DNA of 35,461 bases. It comes from Catenulispora rubra. GTDB lineage: Bacteria > Actinomycetota > Actinomycetes > Streptomycetales > Catenulisporaceae. Within the stretch, counting starts at the first letter, position 1. Every line of letters starts with the position of its first letter. The stretch is taken from the NCBI RefSeq assembly GCF_015356825.1, contig NZ_JAACYW010000098.1, forward strand, positions 1 through 35,461, given 5' to 3'. The position numbers were made by a program, and so were the translations under genes. Under the pieces are notes generated by a model that saw only the letters and a program-made list of their open reading frames with translations, had not been told where the DNA came from and did no database searches. Positions 23,217-32,068 of this stretch are shown one piece after another.

Positions 23217-24320
23217 ATGGACATCCTCGGCATCGATCATGTCGAGTTCTACGTGGGAGACGCGCGACAAGCCGCGTTCTTCCTGTGCACGGCGTTCGGG
23301 TTCCACGTCGCCGGGCACGGCGGGCCGGAGACCGAGCTGCCCCGCCAGCGCAGCCTGCTGCTGGCGCACGGCGACAGCAGGGTCCTGCTGACCTCCGCCC
23401 TGGCCGGCGCGCACCCGGCCGACGGCTACGTCTCCCGGCACGGCGACGGCGTCGGCGTCATCGCCTTCGGCACGGGCGATGCGACCGGCGCCTACGAGGA
23501 GGCGGTGGCCGCCGGCGCGACGTCCGTGGAGGCGCCCCGCACCTACAAGGCCGACGGCGAGTCCGTGACCACCGCGAGCGTCGGCGGCTTCGGCGACGTC
23601 GTGCACCGCTTCGTCGAACGGCACGGCGCCGCGTTCTGGCCCGGCGCGATCGAGGCCCAGCCGGCCCCGCCGCGCACCGAGCCCGAGCTGGTCCGCGCCA
23701 TCGACCACGCCGCCGTGCTGGTCCCGGCCGGGGAGCTGGAGCCGACCGTCGAGTTCTACCAGCGGGTCTTCGGCTTCAAGCTGATCTTCGAGGAGTACAT
23801 CGAGGTCGGCGCCCAGGGGATGTACTCCCAGGTGGTCCAGAGCCCGTCCGGCGGCGCGACGTTCACCATCATCCAGCCCGACATGAGCCGGCAGAGCGGC
23901 CAGATCGACGACTTCCTGGCCTGGCACGGCGGCGCCGGCGTGCAGCACCTGGCGCTGAGCACCGACGACATCGTGGCCACGGTCCAGAGCTTCGCCGCCA
24001 ACGGCGCGGGCTTCGCCGAGACCCCCGGCACCTACTACGACGCGCTGTTCGAGCGCCTCGGCGAGATCGACCTGCCGGTGGACCGGCTGCGTCCGCTGGG
24101 CATCCTGGTCGACCGCGACCACTGGGGCCAGATGTACCAGATCTTCGCCAAGTCGATGCACATCCGGCGGACCTTCTTCTGGGAGCTCATCGAGCGGCAC
24201 GGCGCCAAGACCTTCGGCACCAGCAACATCCCCGCGCTGTATGCGGCCAAGGAACGGGAGCTCGCCGGAGTGCGCGACGCCGTAGAAACGGGAGCAATAG
24301 GAGCGGCGGGACAACTATGA
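23217..24320 (+). CDS. hmaS: 4-Hydroxymandelate synthase
   Basis: A 367-residue Fe(II) dioxygenase with two glyoxalase-type domains, related to 4-hydroxyphenylpyruvate dioxygenase. The metal ligands should be His164 (IDHAAVLVP), His244 (GAGVQHLALST) and Glu323 (FFWELIER), each three positions from those of the Amycolatopsis enzyme (161, 241, 320 as I remember). The active-site strand reads VVQSPSGGATFTIIQPD, lacking the NEP of homogentisate-forming enzymes, and FGTSNIPALY and PGQ/SGQIDDFL resemble HmaS. It therefore should turn 4-hydroxyphenylpyruvate into 4-hydroxymandelate, step one of hydroxyphenylglycine formation. GGAAGG lies nine bases upstream. Confidence 0.9.
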   Translation: MDILGIDHVEFYVGDARQAAFFLCTAFGFHVAGHGGPETELPRQRSLLLAHGDSRVLLTSALAGAHPADGYVSRHGDGVGVIAFGTGDATGAYEEAVAAGATSVEAPRTYKADGESVTTASVGGFGDVVHRFVERHGAAFWPGAIEAQPAPPRTEPELVRAIDHAAVLVPAGELEPTVEFYQRVFGFKLIFEEYIEVGAQGMYSQVVQSPSGGATFTIIQPDMSRQSGQIDDFLAWHGGAGVQHLALSTDDIVATVQSFAANGAGFAETPGTYYDALFERLGEIDLPVDRLRPLGILVDRDHWGQMYQIFAKSMHIRRTFFWELIERHGAKTFGTSNIPALYAAKERELAGVRDAVETGAIGAAGQL

Positions 24321-25234
24321 CAGCCGAGAGCGTGCAGAAGCAGTTCGTCCTGACCGACGACGAGGCGGCGCTCCTGCCGACCGACGCGCAGGTCCAGGAG
24401 TACCAGGAGCGCGGCTGGTTCCTCACCGGCAAGCTCTTCAGCGACGACGAGGTCGACGCGCTCGTCGAGGCCACCGACCGCTTCTACGACGGCGAGCGCA
24501 GCCGCGAGCTGCCGGTCCGCCCGCCGAAGCTGGCCTCGTGGAAGCCGTCCGACGGACCGGTGCAGCGGCACAACGACTACGTGCACTACGAGAGCGACGC
24601 GATCGCCAAGATCCTGTGCAAGCCGCTGATCGGCGCGGTCGCCGCCCGCCTGGCGCGGGCCGACGAGATCCGCGTCTTCCAGTCCACGCTGATCTACAAG
24701 CCGCCGATCGCCGGCGAGCCGAGCAACGTCGTGCCCTGGCACTTCGACCGCCACTACTGGGCCTCGTGCACCTCCGAGAGCATGCTCACGGCGTTCATCC
24801 CGTTCCACGACTGCGGCCCGGAGATGGGCACGATCACCATGGTCGACGGCAGCCACCGCTGGACCGAGATCGGCCGCGAGGACTCGATGGTCCGGCACTT
24901 CGCCGAGCGCGACAAGGCCGACCTGGAGCGGGTCCTGGCCGAGAACGCCGCGCACAACGGCGCCGAGATCCGCAAGATCCCGATGGACATCCCCAAGGGA
25001 CACATGAGTTTCCACCACTGCCGGACCTATCACGGCAGCGGCCCGAACCTGAGCGCGCGGCCCCGCCGCGCGATCTCGTTCCACCTGCAGGACGGCGCGA
25101 ACGAGAACCAGCGGTTCGCGCTCGGCGACGGCACCTTCGCCGCCTACAACCACGACGTCCTGGTCCGCCGGCTCGCCGACGGCCGCCCCGACTACGCAGA
25201 CCCCGACTACTGCCCCGTGCTCTGGAGGAACTGA
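24317..25234 (+). CDS. Phytanoyl-CoA-dioxygenase-type Fe/2-oxoglutarate oxygenase
   Basis: A 305-residue PhyH-family oxygenase. The iron site is the HxD in WHFDRHYW (His142, Asp144) with distal His239 in CRTYHGSGPN, and Arg250 or nearby in RPRRAISFH for 2-oxoglutarate. PhyH enzymes hydroxylate, desaturate or halogenate; the Asp here rules out a halogenase, whose site would be Ala or Gly. It overlaps HmaS by ATGA and the DUF3050 gene by one base, so it is likely to act on the pathway intermediate or the carrier-bound chain. Substrate unknown. Confidence 0.88.
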   Translation: MTAESVQKQFVLTDDEAALLPTDAQVQEYQERGWFLTGKLFSDDEVDALVEATDRFYDGERSRELPVRPPKLASWKPSDGPVQRHNDYVHYESDAIAKILCKPLIGAVAARLARADEIRVFQSTLIYKPPIAGEPSNVVPWHFDRHYWASCTSESMLTAFIPFHDCGPEMGTITMVDGSHRWTEIGREDSMVRHFAERDKADLERVLAENAAHNGAEIRKIPMDIPKGHMSFHHCRTYHGSGPNLSARPRRAISFHLQDGANENQRFALGDGTFAAYNHDVLVRRLADGRPDYADPDYCPVLWRN

Positions 25235-26058
25235 TGGCTGCCACACGTTACGACTGGGGCCAGCGGCACCCTGGTATCGACCGTCTCGAAACCGAGATCA
25301 CGCCCGCCCGCAACGAGGTCGTCGGGCACGCGCTCTACGCGCGGCTGCGCGACACCGAATCGATCCGCACCTTCCTGGAGCACCACGTCTTCGCGGTCTG
25401 GGACTTCATGTCCCTGCTCAAGTCGCTCCAGCGCAACCTGACCTGCGTCGCGGTCCCGTGGGTGCCGACCGGCCCGACCGGCAGCCGCCGGCTGATCAAC
25501 GACATCGTGCTGGTCGAGGAGAGCGACGAGCTGCGCGGCGGCTTCATCAGCCACTTCGAGCTCTACGTCGCCGGGATGGCCGAGGCCGGCGCCGACACCT
25601 CGACCATCGAGGCGTTCATCGCCCTGCTGCGGGCCGGCGCGACCGTCGAGGCGGCGCTCGCCGAGGCCGAGGTCCCGGCCCCCGCGGCCGCGTTCGTGGC
25701 GCTCACCTGGGACATCGTCGTCGCGGCGCCCATCCACTGCCAGGCCGCGGCCTTCGCCTTCGGCCGCGAGGACCTGATCCCGGACATGTTCCAGCAGGTG
25801 GTCACGGTCAACGAGACCGTCGGCGGGCTGGACACCTTCGTCGACTACCTGGCGCGGCACATCGAGGTCGACGGCGAGGAGCACACGCCGATGGCCATGC
25901 AGATGCTGGCCGACCTGTGCGGCGACGACGACACCAAGTGGGAGGAGTGCGCCGCCACGGTCAAGCGGGCGCTGGCCGCGCGCGCCAAGCTGTGGGACGG
26001 GATCCTGCTGGCCATCGGCGAGCGCGAGACGACGCTGGTCGGAAGCAGCGATGGCTGA
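25234..26058 (+). CDS. DUF3050 protein, heme-oxygenase-like diiron fold
   Basis: A 274-residue all-helical protein with the DUF3050 pattern: FLEHHVFAVWDFMSLLKSLQ (47-66), VLVEESDE (92-99), SHFELYVAGM (106-115) and RHIEVDGEEHTPMA near residue 210. The Glu and His positions suggest a heme-oxygenase-like diiron oxygenase (HDO) site. Members of this wider superfamily perform oxidative C-C cleavage, desaturation or N-oxygenation; this family has few characterised members. It sits between PhyH and E1-alpha with overlapping ends, so it is part of the same oxidative step series. The reaction is unknown. Confidence 0.75.
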   Translation: MAATRYDWGQRHPGIDRLETEITPARNEVVGHALYARLRDTESIRTFLEHHVFAVWDFMSLLKSLQRNLTCVAVPWVPTGPTGSRRLINDIVLVEESDELRGGFISHFELYVAGMAEAGADTSTIEAFIALLRAGATVEAALAEAEVPAPAAAFVALTWDIVVAAPIHCQAAAFAFGREDLIPDMFQQVVTVNETVGGLDTFVDYLARHIEVDGEEHTPMAMQMLADLCGDDDTKWEECAATVKRALAARAKLWDGILLAIGERETTLVGSSDG

Positions 26059-27220
26059 CCTGGCAGCGGCCGGTTCGACTCCGGTCGACCCGGCCGCGCC
26101 GCACGCGGCTGATTCGGTTTCGCAGGGCTCGGCGGCGGCCGCCTCGGCCGCGCCGGGCCCGGCCGGGGTTGGTTCGCCGAGGCCTGACACGGCGGCGCCT
26201 GGCTCGGTGTCGGCAGGCTCGGCGCGTGCTGCGGCGACTCCAGCCGCTCCGGCCAAGCCCGACTCCGCCGCGCTCTACCGCACCGTCCGCCTCATCCGCC
26301 GCTTCGAGGAGCGGGCCGTCGAGCTGGTCCACGCCGGCCACATCTTCGGCGGCATCCACCCCTACACCGGGCAGGAGGCCATCGCCGCCGGCACCTGCGC
26401 GGCGCTGCGCGAGGACGACCTCATCACCAGCACCCACCGCGGCCACGGCCATGTACTGGCCAAGGGTGCGGATCCGGCGCGGATGATGGCCGAGATCGCC
26501 GGCCGCTCCACCGGGCTGAACTCCGGCCGCGGCGGCTCCATGCACGCCGCCGACTTCGGCATCGGCATCCTCGGCGCGAACGCCATCGTCGGCGCCGCCG
26601 CGCCGATCGCCACCGGCGCCGCGTGGGCGGCCCGCTGCGCGGGCTCCGATCGCGTGGTCCTGACCTACTTCGGCGACGGCGCGGTCAGCCAGGGCGTCGT
26701 GCTGGAGACGTTCAACATGGCCGCGCTGTGGCGCGCGCCGGTGGTCTTCGTCTGCGAGAACAACGGTTTCGCGACCACCACCCGCACCGCCGACGTCGTC
26801 GCCGGCTCGATCACCGGCCGCGCCGAGGCCTTCGGCATCCCCGCCGAGCGCGTGGACGGCATGGACCCCGAGGAGGTGTTCGCCGCGACCGCCCGGGCCG
26901 TCGCGCGGGCCCGTCGCGAAGAGGGCCCGACGCTGCTGGAGTGCGTGACCTATCGCTACGACGCCCACCACACCTGGGAGCACGCCGCGCGCCCCCGCTA
27001 CCGCACCGCCGAGGAGGTCCAGCTCGGACGCGTCGTCGATCCGCTGGACGTCCAGGGCGCGCGCATCGACCCCGGCCTGCGCGCGCGGATCGACACGGAG
27101 ATTGAAGTGCTGCTCGAAGAAGCGGTGCGCTTCGCCCTGGAGAGTCCGCACCCTGATCCGGCCACCGCGCTGGACCACCTCTACGCCGACGGCACCACCG
27201 CCCGGGCCGGAGCGATCTGA
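26051..27220 (+). CDS. E1-alpha of a 2-oxoacid dehydrogenase-type enzyme
   Basis: A 389-residue thiamine-diphosphate enzyme subunit. The TPP-binding motif GDGAVSQG...NMAALW...CENN spans 208-238, and the core starts at about residue 73 (ALYRTVRLIRRFEERAVE). The first 70 residues are a low-complexity Ala/Pro/Ser linker, longer than in usual E1-alpha proteins. With the beta subunit it should decarboxylate a 2-oxoacid and pass the acyl group on. There is no E2 or E3 gene nearby, so the acceptor may differ. PglB/PglC of phenylglycine clusters are similar E1 pairs acting on phenylpyruvate. Confidence 0.88.
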   Translation: MADLAAAGSTPVDPAAPHAADSVSQGSAAAASAAPGPAGVGSPRPDTAAPGSVSAGSARAAATPAAPAKPDSAALYRTVRLIRRFEERAVELVHAGHIFGGIHPYTGQEAIAAGTCAALREDDLITSTHRGHGHVLAKGADPARMMAEIAGRSTGLNSGRGGSMHAADFGIGILGANAIVGAAAPIATGAAWAARCAGSDRVVLTYFGDGAVSQGVVLETFNMAALWRAPVVFVCENNGFATTTRTADVVAGSITGRAEAFGIPAERVDGMDPEEVFAATARAVARARREEGPTLLECVTYRYDAHHTWEHAARPRYRTAEEVQLGRVVDPLDVQGARIDPGLRARIDTEIEVLLEEAVRFALESPHPDPATALDHLYADGTTARAGAI

Positions 27221-28200
27221 TGACGATCCTGTCCTATCTCAAGGCCCTGAATCGCGCCATCACCGACGAGATGGAGCGTGACGAGGCGGTGTGCGTGTTC
27301 GGCGAGGACGTCCGGGTCGCGGTCACGAACGTCACCGCCGGCCTGGTCAAGCGGTTCGGCGACGGCCGCGTGCTGGACATGCCGATCTCCGAGCAGGCCT
27401 TCACCGGCATCGCGACCGGCGCGGCGATGGCGGGCCGGCGTCCGGTGATCGAGTACCAGATCCCGGCGCTGCTGTTCATCGCGTTCGAGCAGATCGTCAA
27501 CCAGGCCCACAAGTTCTCGCTGATGACCGGCGGGCAGACCCGCGTGCCGGTGACGTACCTGATCCCCAGCTCCGGATCCCGTGACGGCTGGGCGGGTCAG
27601 CACTCTGATCATCCCTACAGCCTGTTCGCGCACGTCGGGGTGAAGACCGTGGTCCCGGCCACCCCGGCCGACGCCTACGGCCTGCTGGTCACCGCGATCC
27701 GGGACGACGACCCGGTGGTGGTGTTCGCCCCGGCCGGCGCGATGGGACGGCGGCAGGACGTGGACCTCGCGCAGCTCGCGCCGGTTCCGTTGGGCGTCGG
27801 GCGGATCCACCGCCCGGGCACGGACGTGACGGTCGTGGCGGTCGGGCACCTGGTCCACGCCGCGCTGGAAGTCGCCGAGGAGCTGGCCGACACCATCGAC
27901 GTCGAGGTCTTCGACCCGCGCAGCCTGCACCCCTTCGACTGGCAGGGGCTGGCCGAATCGCTGGAGCGCACCGGACGCCTGGTGGTCATCGACGACAGCA
28001 ACCGGTCCTGCGGGATCGGCGGCGAGATCCTGGCCACCGCCGCCGAACAGATGCGGCTGGTCGCCCCGCCGAAGCGGGTCACCCGGCCGGACGGCGCGGT
28101 GCTGCCGTTCGCCGAGGGACTGGACCGTGCGTTGCAGCCGACGCGGGAGCAGTTGCGCCACGCGATCCAGGCCGTGGCGAAGACAGGGAGCGCGCGATGA
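27220..28200 (+). CDS. E1-beta of a 2-oxoacid dehydrogenase-type enzyme
   Basis: A 326-residue transketolase-like subunit of usual length, with FGEDV near the start, MPISEQAFTGIATGAAMAG, and the C-terminal domain VEVFDPRSLHPFDWQGLAESLERTGRLVVIDDS. It overlaps the alpha subunit by TGATG and the SDR by ATGA. The segment PSSGSRDGWAGQHSDHPYSLFAH matches the active-site loop of the beta chain. The two subunits form the alpha2beta2 E1. The oxoacid may be a branched-chain starter, phenylpyruvate or 4-hydroxybenzoylformate made by the oxidase domain downstream; the sequence does not decide. Confidence 0.9.
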   Translation: MTILSYLKALNRAITDEMERDEAVCVFGEDVRVAVTNVTAGLVKRFGDGRVLDMPISEQAFTGIATGAAMAGRRPVIEYQIPALLFIAFEQIVNQAHKFSLMTGGQTRVPVTYLIPSSGSRDGWAGQHSDHPYSLFAHVGVKTVVPATPADAYGLLVTAIRDDDPVVVFAPAGAMGRRQDVDLAQLAPVPLGVGRIHRPGTDVTVVAVGHLVHAALEVAEELADTIDVEVFDPRSLHPFDWQGLAESLERTGRLVVIDDSNRSCGIGGEILATAAEQMRLVAPPKRVTRPDGAVLPFAEGLDRALQPTREQLRHAIQAVAKTGSAR

Positions 28201-29060
28201 GTGAAGCAGAATCGGTCCAGGAAACACCGGAAGTACCAGAAGTGCCCGATGCGCCGGACACGCCGGAAGCCCCGGTCGCGCTGGTCACCGGAGCCGGCAA
28301 CGGAATCGGTGCCGCGCTGTGCGCCAAACTCGCCGCCTCCGGCCACCGCGTGGTCGTCGTCGACATCGATCCCGAAGCCACGGCCAAGTCCGCGGAATCC
28401 TGCGGCGGCATCGCGTTCCCGGCCGACGTCTCCGACCTGGATCAGAACCGTGCGATGGTCGCGTACGCCGTCGAGCACTTCGGCCGCCTGGACATCGCGG
28501 TCCTCAACGCCGGCGTCAGCTCCGACCAGCCGCCGGACCTCCCGCTGGACGTCGAGCGCTACCGCCGCGTGCTCGGCGTGAACGTCGACGGCCTCGCGTT
28601 CGGGATCGATGCGACCGTTCCCGAACTCGCGCGGCACGCCGGCCGGATCCTCGTCACGGCCTCGCTCGCCGGCCTCGGCCCCGACCAGGCCAACCCCTTG
28701 TACGCGCTGACGAAGAGCGCCGCGATCGGCTACGTCCGCGCCATCGCCGCCTCCCTGGAGCAGCGCGACGTGCGTATCAATGCCCTGTGTCCCGGCTTCA
28801 CGGACACCGCGATCCTGGGCATCACCCGCCGCCTGATCCGCAAGCAGGGCTTCCCGCTGCTGAGCCCGGACGACGTCGCCGACGCCGCGCTTACCGTCCT
28901 GGCCGAGCCCGGCACCGGCCAGGCCTGGACCGCGGTCGCCGGCCGCCCGCCGCAGCTCTTCGCGTTCCCGCCGCTGCCCACGACCCTCATGCCCGACGGC
29001 TCGCAAGCCCGGTTCCGGCCGTTCCTGAGCCGGGCCGCCAAGAAGGAGGACACGCCATGA
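28197..29060 (+). CDS. Short-chain dehydrogenase/reductase
   Basis: A 287-residue NAD(P)-dependent SDR with TGAGNGIG (31-38), NAGV (104-107), Ser156 and YALTK (Tyr169, Lys173) forming the usual catalytic set. A Pro/Glu-rich leader (about 25 residues) precedes the fold. It could be the ketoreductase for the KS set, or act like PglA of phenylglycine biosynthesis, oxidising a hydroxyacyl intermediate. It lies between the E1 genes and the second AMP ligase with overlapping ends. Substrate not known. Confidence 0.85.
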   Translation: MSEAESVQETPEVPEVPDAPDTPEAPVALVTGAGNGIGAALCAKLAASGHRVVVVDIDPEATAKSAESCGGIAFPADVSDLDQNRAMVAYAVEHFGRLDIAVLNAGVSSDQPPDLPLDVERYRRVLGVNVDGLAFGIDATVPELARHAGRILVTASLAGLGPDQANPLYALTKSAAIGYVRAIAASLEQRDVRINALCPGFTDTAILGITRRLIRKQGFPLLSPDDVADAALTVLAEPGTGQAWTAVAGRPPQLFAFPPLPTTLMPDGSQARFRPFLSRAAKKEDTP

Positions 29061-30772
29061 CCGCCACCGGCATCCGGGCCGCGCTCGCCGCCGACCCCGG
29101 CCTCGGCGCCGGCAACGTGCTGCACAAGCTCATCGAGCACGGCGCACCGCTGGACGGCCCCGGCATGACGTTCGACACCGCGGTCGACGACCACCCCGCC
29201 GGGCACGCCCTGACCCTGGGCGAGCTGCGCGACGCGGTCGCCGCGCGCGCCGCCTGGCTCAGCGCGCAGGGCGTCGGCCCGCGCGACCCGGTGGCCGTCT
29301 ACGTCACCACCGCCGCCGACTGCTTCCTGCACTTCATGGCCCTGAACTGGCTCGGCGCCATCCCGGCGCTGATGAACCCCAACCTGCCGGGCGACGTGGC
29401 CGCCGAGTACATCCGTCGTCTGCGGGCCGTCGGGCTGCTCACAGACGCGGACCATCGGCGGCTGCTCGCCCGGTCGGACCGCGGTCTGGAACTGGGGTTC
29501 CGGATCGACGCGGTCTACGACGTGACGCAGACCCCGGCCGGCGACCCGGCCGCCGCGCCGGCGCCGTACCGGCACGCCGACGACGACCCGATCGCGATCA
29601 CCCACTCCTCGGGCACGACCCGGATGCCGGCCGCGGTGACGCAGACCCACGGGAACCTGTTCGTCGGCACGCGGTTGCAGCGGCTGCGCAAGCCCAAGGC
29701 CCGCGGCACCGACCGTATTCTCAGTGTCCTGCCGGCGCCGCACGCCGCCGGGATCATGGCGATCAACCACGCGCTGTGCAATCGCAGTGATCTGCTGTAC
29801 CTGTCGCGGCCGGACGACGGCGCGGCGGTGGTGGACGCGATCGAGCGCTGGCGGCCGACCGGTGTGTTCGGCTTCGCGGTGACCTGGGCCGAGCTGGCGC
29901 GTATCGACCTGGCCTCGCGCGCCGTGGACTCGGTGTCGCTCTGGTACAACACCGGCGACTGCGCGCACGAGCCGCACATCCGCCACCTGGTCGCCGTCGG
30001 CTCGCACGAGACGGTCACGCGGGAGGGCGTGCAGCGGGTGCCCGGATCGATGTTCGTCGACGGCCTGGGCTCCAGCGAGATGGGCCACTCGGCGTTCCAC
30101 ATCACCCACACCCCGGACACCGAGCGCTACGGCCGCTGCGTCGGCCAGACGCACGACTTCGTGGAGATCAAGCTGCTCGATCCGCAGACCGGGGACGAGG
30201 TCCCGGTCGGCGAGGTGGGGCTGTGCGGGATGAAGTCGGCGTCGCTGTCGCCGGGCTACTGGAACGACTCGCTGAACACCTACCGAAACCGGCGCAACGG
30301 CTACTACCTCACCGGCGACCTGCTCTACCGGGACGAGGAGGGCTACTTCTACCACGTGGACCGCATGGTCGACGCGGTCGACCTCGGGGCGGGGCGGTGG
30401 CTGTACACGGCGATGTCGGAGGAGCGGATCCTCAAGGACTGCCCGGACATCCTGGACTGCACGGTCGTGGCCGTGCCCACCGACGACGGCGTGGTGACCG
30501 ACGTGCTGCTCACGCTGCATCCGTGGGCCGATCCGGACGCCGACTGGGAGCCGGCGGTGCGCGGTTCGCTCAGCGCGGCGGCCGGGGCGACGCTTCGCAG
30601 GGTCCTGGTGATCGGGGAGGACCAGCTGGTCGTCGGGCCGACTGGGAAGGTTCGCAAGTTCCTGATGCGGCAGCGGTACGCCGCCGCAGCAGCGACCGCC
30701 GCAACGCCGGTCGCGGCCGGGGCCGCAACCTCCGTCGCAACCCCGGTCGCGCAGGAAAGCGGGGCACTGTGA
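29057..30772 (+). CDS. Fatty-acyl-type AMP ligase with variant A3 motif (AMP ligase 2)
   Basis: A 571-residue adenylate-forming enzyme. The P-loop-like A3 motif is HSSGTTRMPAAV (183-194), where a Gly and a Lys of the usual SGTTGxPK are replaced by Arg and Ala. The C-terminal catalytic Lys is kept in GPTGKVRKF (Lys531). LGSSEMGHSAFH is A5 and YYLTGDLLYRDEEG is A7. The tail of about 35 residues is Ala/Thr-rich. It presumably activates a second acid distinct from that of AMP ligase 1, perhaps a fatty acid or amino acid; I cannot tell. It overlaps both neighbours by ATGA and GTGA. Confidence 0.85.
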   Translation: MTATGIRAALAADPGLGAGNVLHKLIEHGAPLDGPGMTFDTAVDDHPAGHALTLGELRDAVAARAAWLSAQGVGPRDPVAVYVTTAADCFLHFMALNWLGAIPALMNPNLPGDVAAEYIRRLRAVGLLTDADHRRLLARSDRGLELGFRIDAVYDVTQTPAGDPAAAPAPYRHADDDPIAITHSSGTTRMPAAVTQTHGNLFVGTRLQRLRKPKARGTDRILSVLPAPHAAGIMAINHALCNRSDLLYLSRPDDGAAVVDAIERWRPTGVFGFAVTWAELARIDLASRAVDSVSLWYNTGDCAHEPHIRHLVAVGSHETVTREGVQRVPGSMFVDGLGSSEMGHSAFHITHTPDTERYGRCVGQTHDFVEIKLLDPQTGDEVPVGEVGLCGMKSASLSPGYWNDSLNTYRNRRNGYYLTGDLLYRDEEGYFYHVDRMVDAVDLGAGRWLYTAMSEERILKDCPDILDCTVVAVPTDDGVVTDVLLTLHPWADPDADWEPAVRGSLSAAAGATLRRVLVIGEDQLVVGPTGKVRKFLMRQRYAAAAATAATPVAAGAATSVATPVAQESGAL

Positions 30773-31704
30773 CCGCGCTGACCGCGATCGGCACCTACCT
30801 GCCGGCCGAGCGCGTGCCGATCGAGGACCTGGCCGAGCGGTTCGGGCTGACCGCCATGCAGACCAAGGTGTTCCGGCGCTATCACAAGCTCGGCGAGGTC
30901 AGCCGGGACGCCGGCGGCACGCTGACCGATCTGCTGCGCGGCGCGCTGGACGACCTGGACGGCCTGGTCGGCAACGAGCACCGGGTCCGGTACGTCATCC
31001 ACGCGCGCACGTTCCCGACGGTCTCGCCGTACCCGCTGAACCCGCTGCGCGAGCTGTGCCGGGAACGCGGGCTGGACCACGCCGAGACCTTCGCCGTCGG
31101 GCACCACGCCTGCGCCTCCGGCCTACTGGCGATCGACGTCGCGGGCCGGCTGCTGGCCGCCGACGCCGCCGCGTACCCGGACGCGCTGGCGCTGATCCTG
31201 GCCGGGGAGAAGGCGTTCACCGGCGAGGCGCAGATGGTGCCGGAGACCTCGTTCTTCGGCGAGGGCGCCTCGGCCTGCCTGGTCAGCGCCTCCGGGGAGC
31301 ACGACCGCCTGCTGTCCTACAGCGCCGACCTGCGCGGCGAGTTCGACGGCGACTCGATGGAGCAGGCCCTGGAGTTCCAGCGGGTGTACTCCGACTCGCT
31401 CGGCGAGGCGATCCTGGCCGCCGTCGAGGGCGCCGGGCTGACGATGGCGGAGATCGCGCTGGTGCTGCCGCACAACGTCAACGTGGTGGCGTGGCAGCGG
31501 GTCTGCAAGCGGATCGGCTTCCCGCTGGCGAAGGTCGTGCTGGACAACGTCGCCGCCGACGGCCACGTGTTCTGCGCCGACGCCTTCCTGAACTACCGCA
31601 CCGCCAGCCGCCGCGGCCTGCTGCGCCCGGGGGAGCGCTACGTCGTCGCGGCGGCCGGCGCCGGCCGGGGCGCGACGTTCTCGGCCATGGTTTTCGAACA
31701 CTGA
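30769..31704 (+). CDS. KAS III-like ketosynthase
   Basis: A 311-residue thiolase-fold enzyme of the FabH type. Cys115 in HHACASGLL is the nucleophile, His235 is in LPHNVNVVAW (instead of the usual HQAN), and Asn260 in LDNVAADGH takes the third catalytic position. It probably performs the first condensation or transfers an acyl group from CoA or ACP. The following ACP and the Cys-less thiolase-fold domain of the next gene suggest that it works with both. Its GTG start overlaps the AMP ligase stop. Confidence 0.85.
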   Translation: MTALTAIGTYLPAERVPIEDLAERFGLTAMQTKVFRRYHKLGEVSRDAGGTLTDLLRGALDDLDGLVGNEHRVRYVIHARTFPTVSPYPLNPLRELCRERGLDHAETFAVGHHACASGLLAIDVAGRLLAADAAAYPDALALILAGEKAFTGEAQMVPETSFFGEGASACLVSASGEHDRLLSYSADLRGEFDGDSMEQALEFQRVYSDSLGEAILAAVEGAGLTMAEIALVLPHNVNVVAWQRVCKRIGFPLAKVVLDNVAADGHVFCADAFLNYRTASRRGLLRPGERYVVAAAGAGRGATFSAMVFEH

Positions 31705-31742
31705 GACTGCCGGGCGTATCAGCCCTTTGGGAAAGGACCGTC

Positions 31743-32054
31743 ATGACGGAGCAGAGTCTGGATCTGCACATCGGCGCCATCGCGGAAGCCGATCCGGTCT
31801 TCCGCGCCAAGATCGTGGACACCGTCTGCGGTCTGCTGCCCGACGTGCTCAAGCGGGAGGTCGAGGGCGCCGGGGAGAACACGACCCTGATGGAGGACCT
31901 CGGGATGAGCTCCACCGGGGCGCTGGAGATCGTGCTGCTGTTGGAGGAGAACCTGGAGGTCGAGATCAGCGTGGAGGATCTGGGCCGCGAGCACTTCGAA
32001 ACCGTCGGAACGCTGGCGGATTATGTCGCCGGCAACGTGATCCCCGAAGACTGA
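31743..32054 (+). CDS. Acyl carrier protein 3
   Basis: A 103-residue carrier-type protein. The motif EDLGMSSTGALEIVLLLEE aligns with LGxDSL; Asp is replaced by Ser and Leu by Thr, with Ser57 in the phosphopantetheine position. An N-terminal helix of about 20 residues precedes the ACP fold. AAAGGA is five bases upstream of the ATG. It stands between the KAS III and the thiolase-oxidase fusion, so it may carry the substrate of one of them. Confidence 0.88.
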   Translation: MTEQSLDLHIGAIAEADPVFRAKIVDTVCGLLPDVLKREVEGAGENTTLMEDLGMSSTGALEIVLLLEENLEVEISVEDLGREHFETVGTLADYVAGNVIPED

Positions 32055-32068
32055 GGTGTGGTGAGGCC

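Noticed and set aside
23217..24320. 4-Hydroxyphenylpyruvate dioxygenase of tyrosine breakdown
   Set aside because: The NEP strand of homogentisate-forming enzymes is absent, key segments resemble hydroxymandelate synthase, and Hmo and HpgT lie in the same operon.
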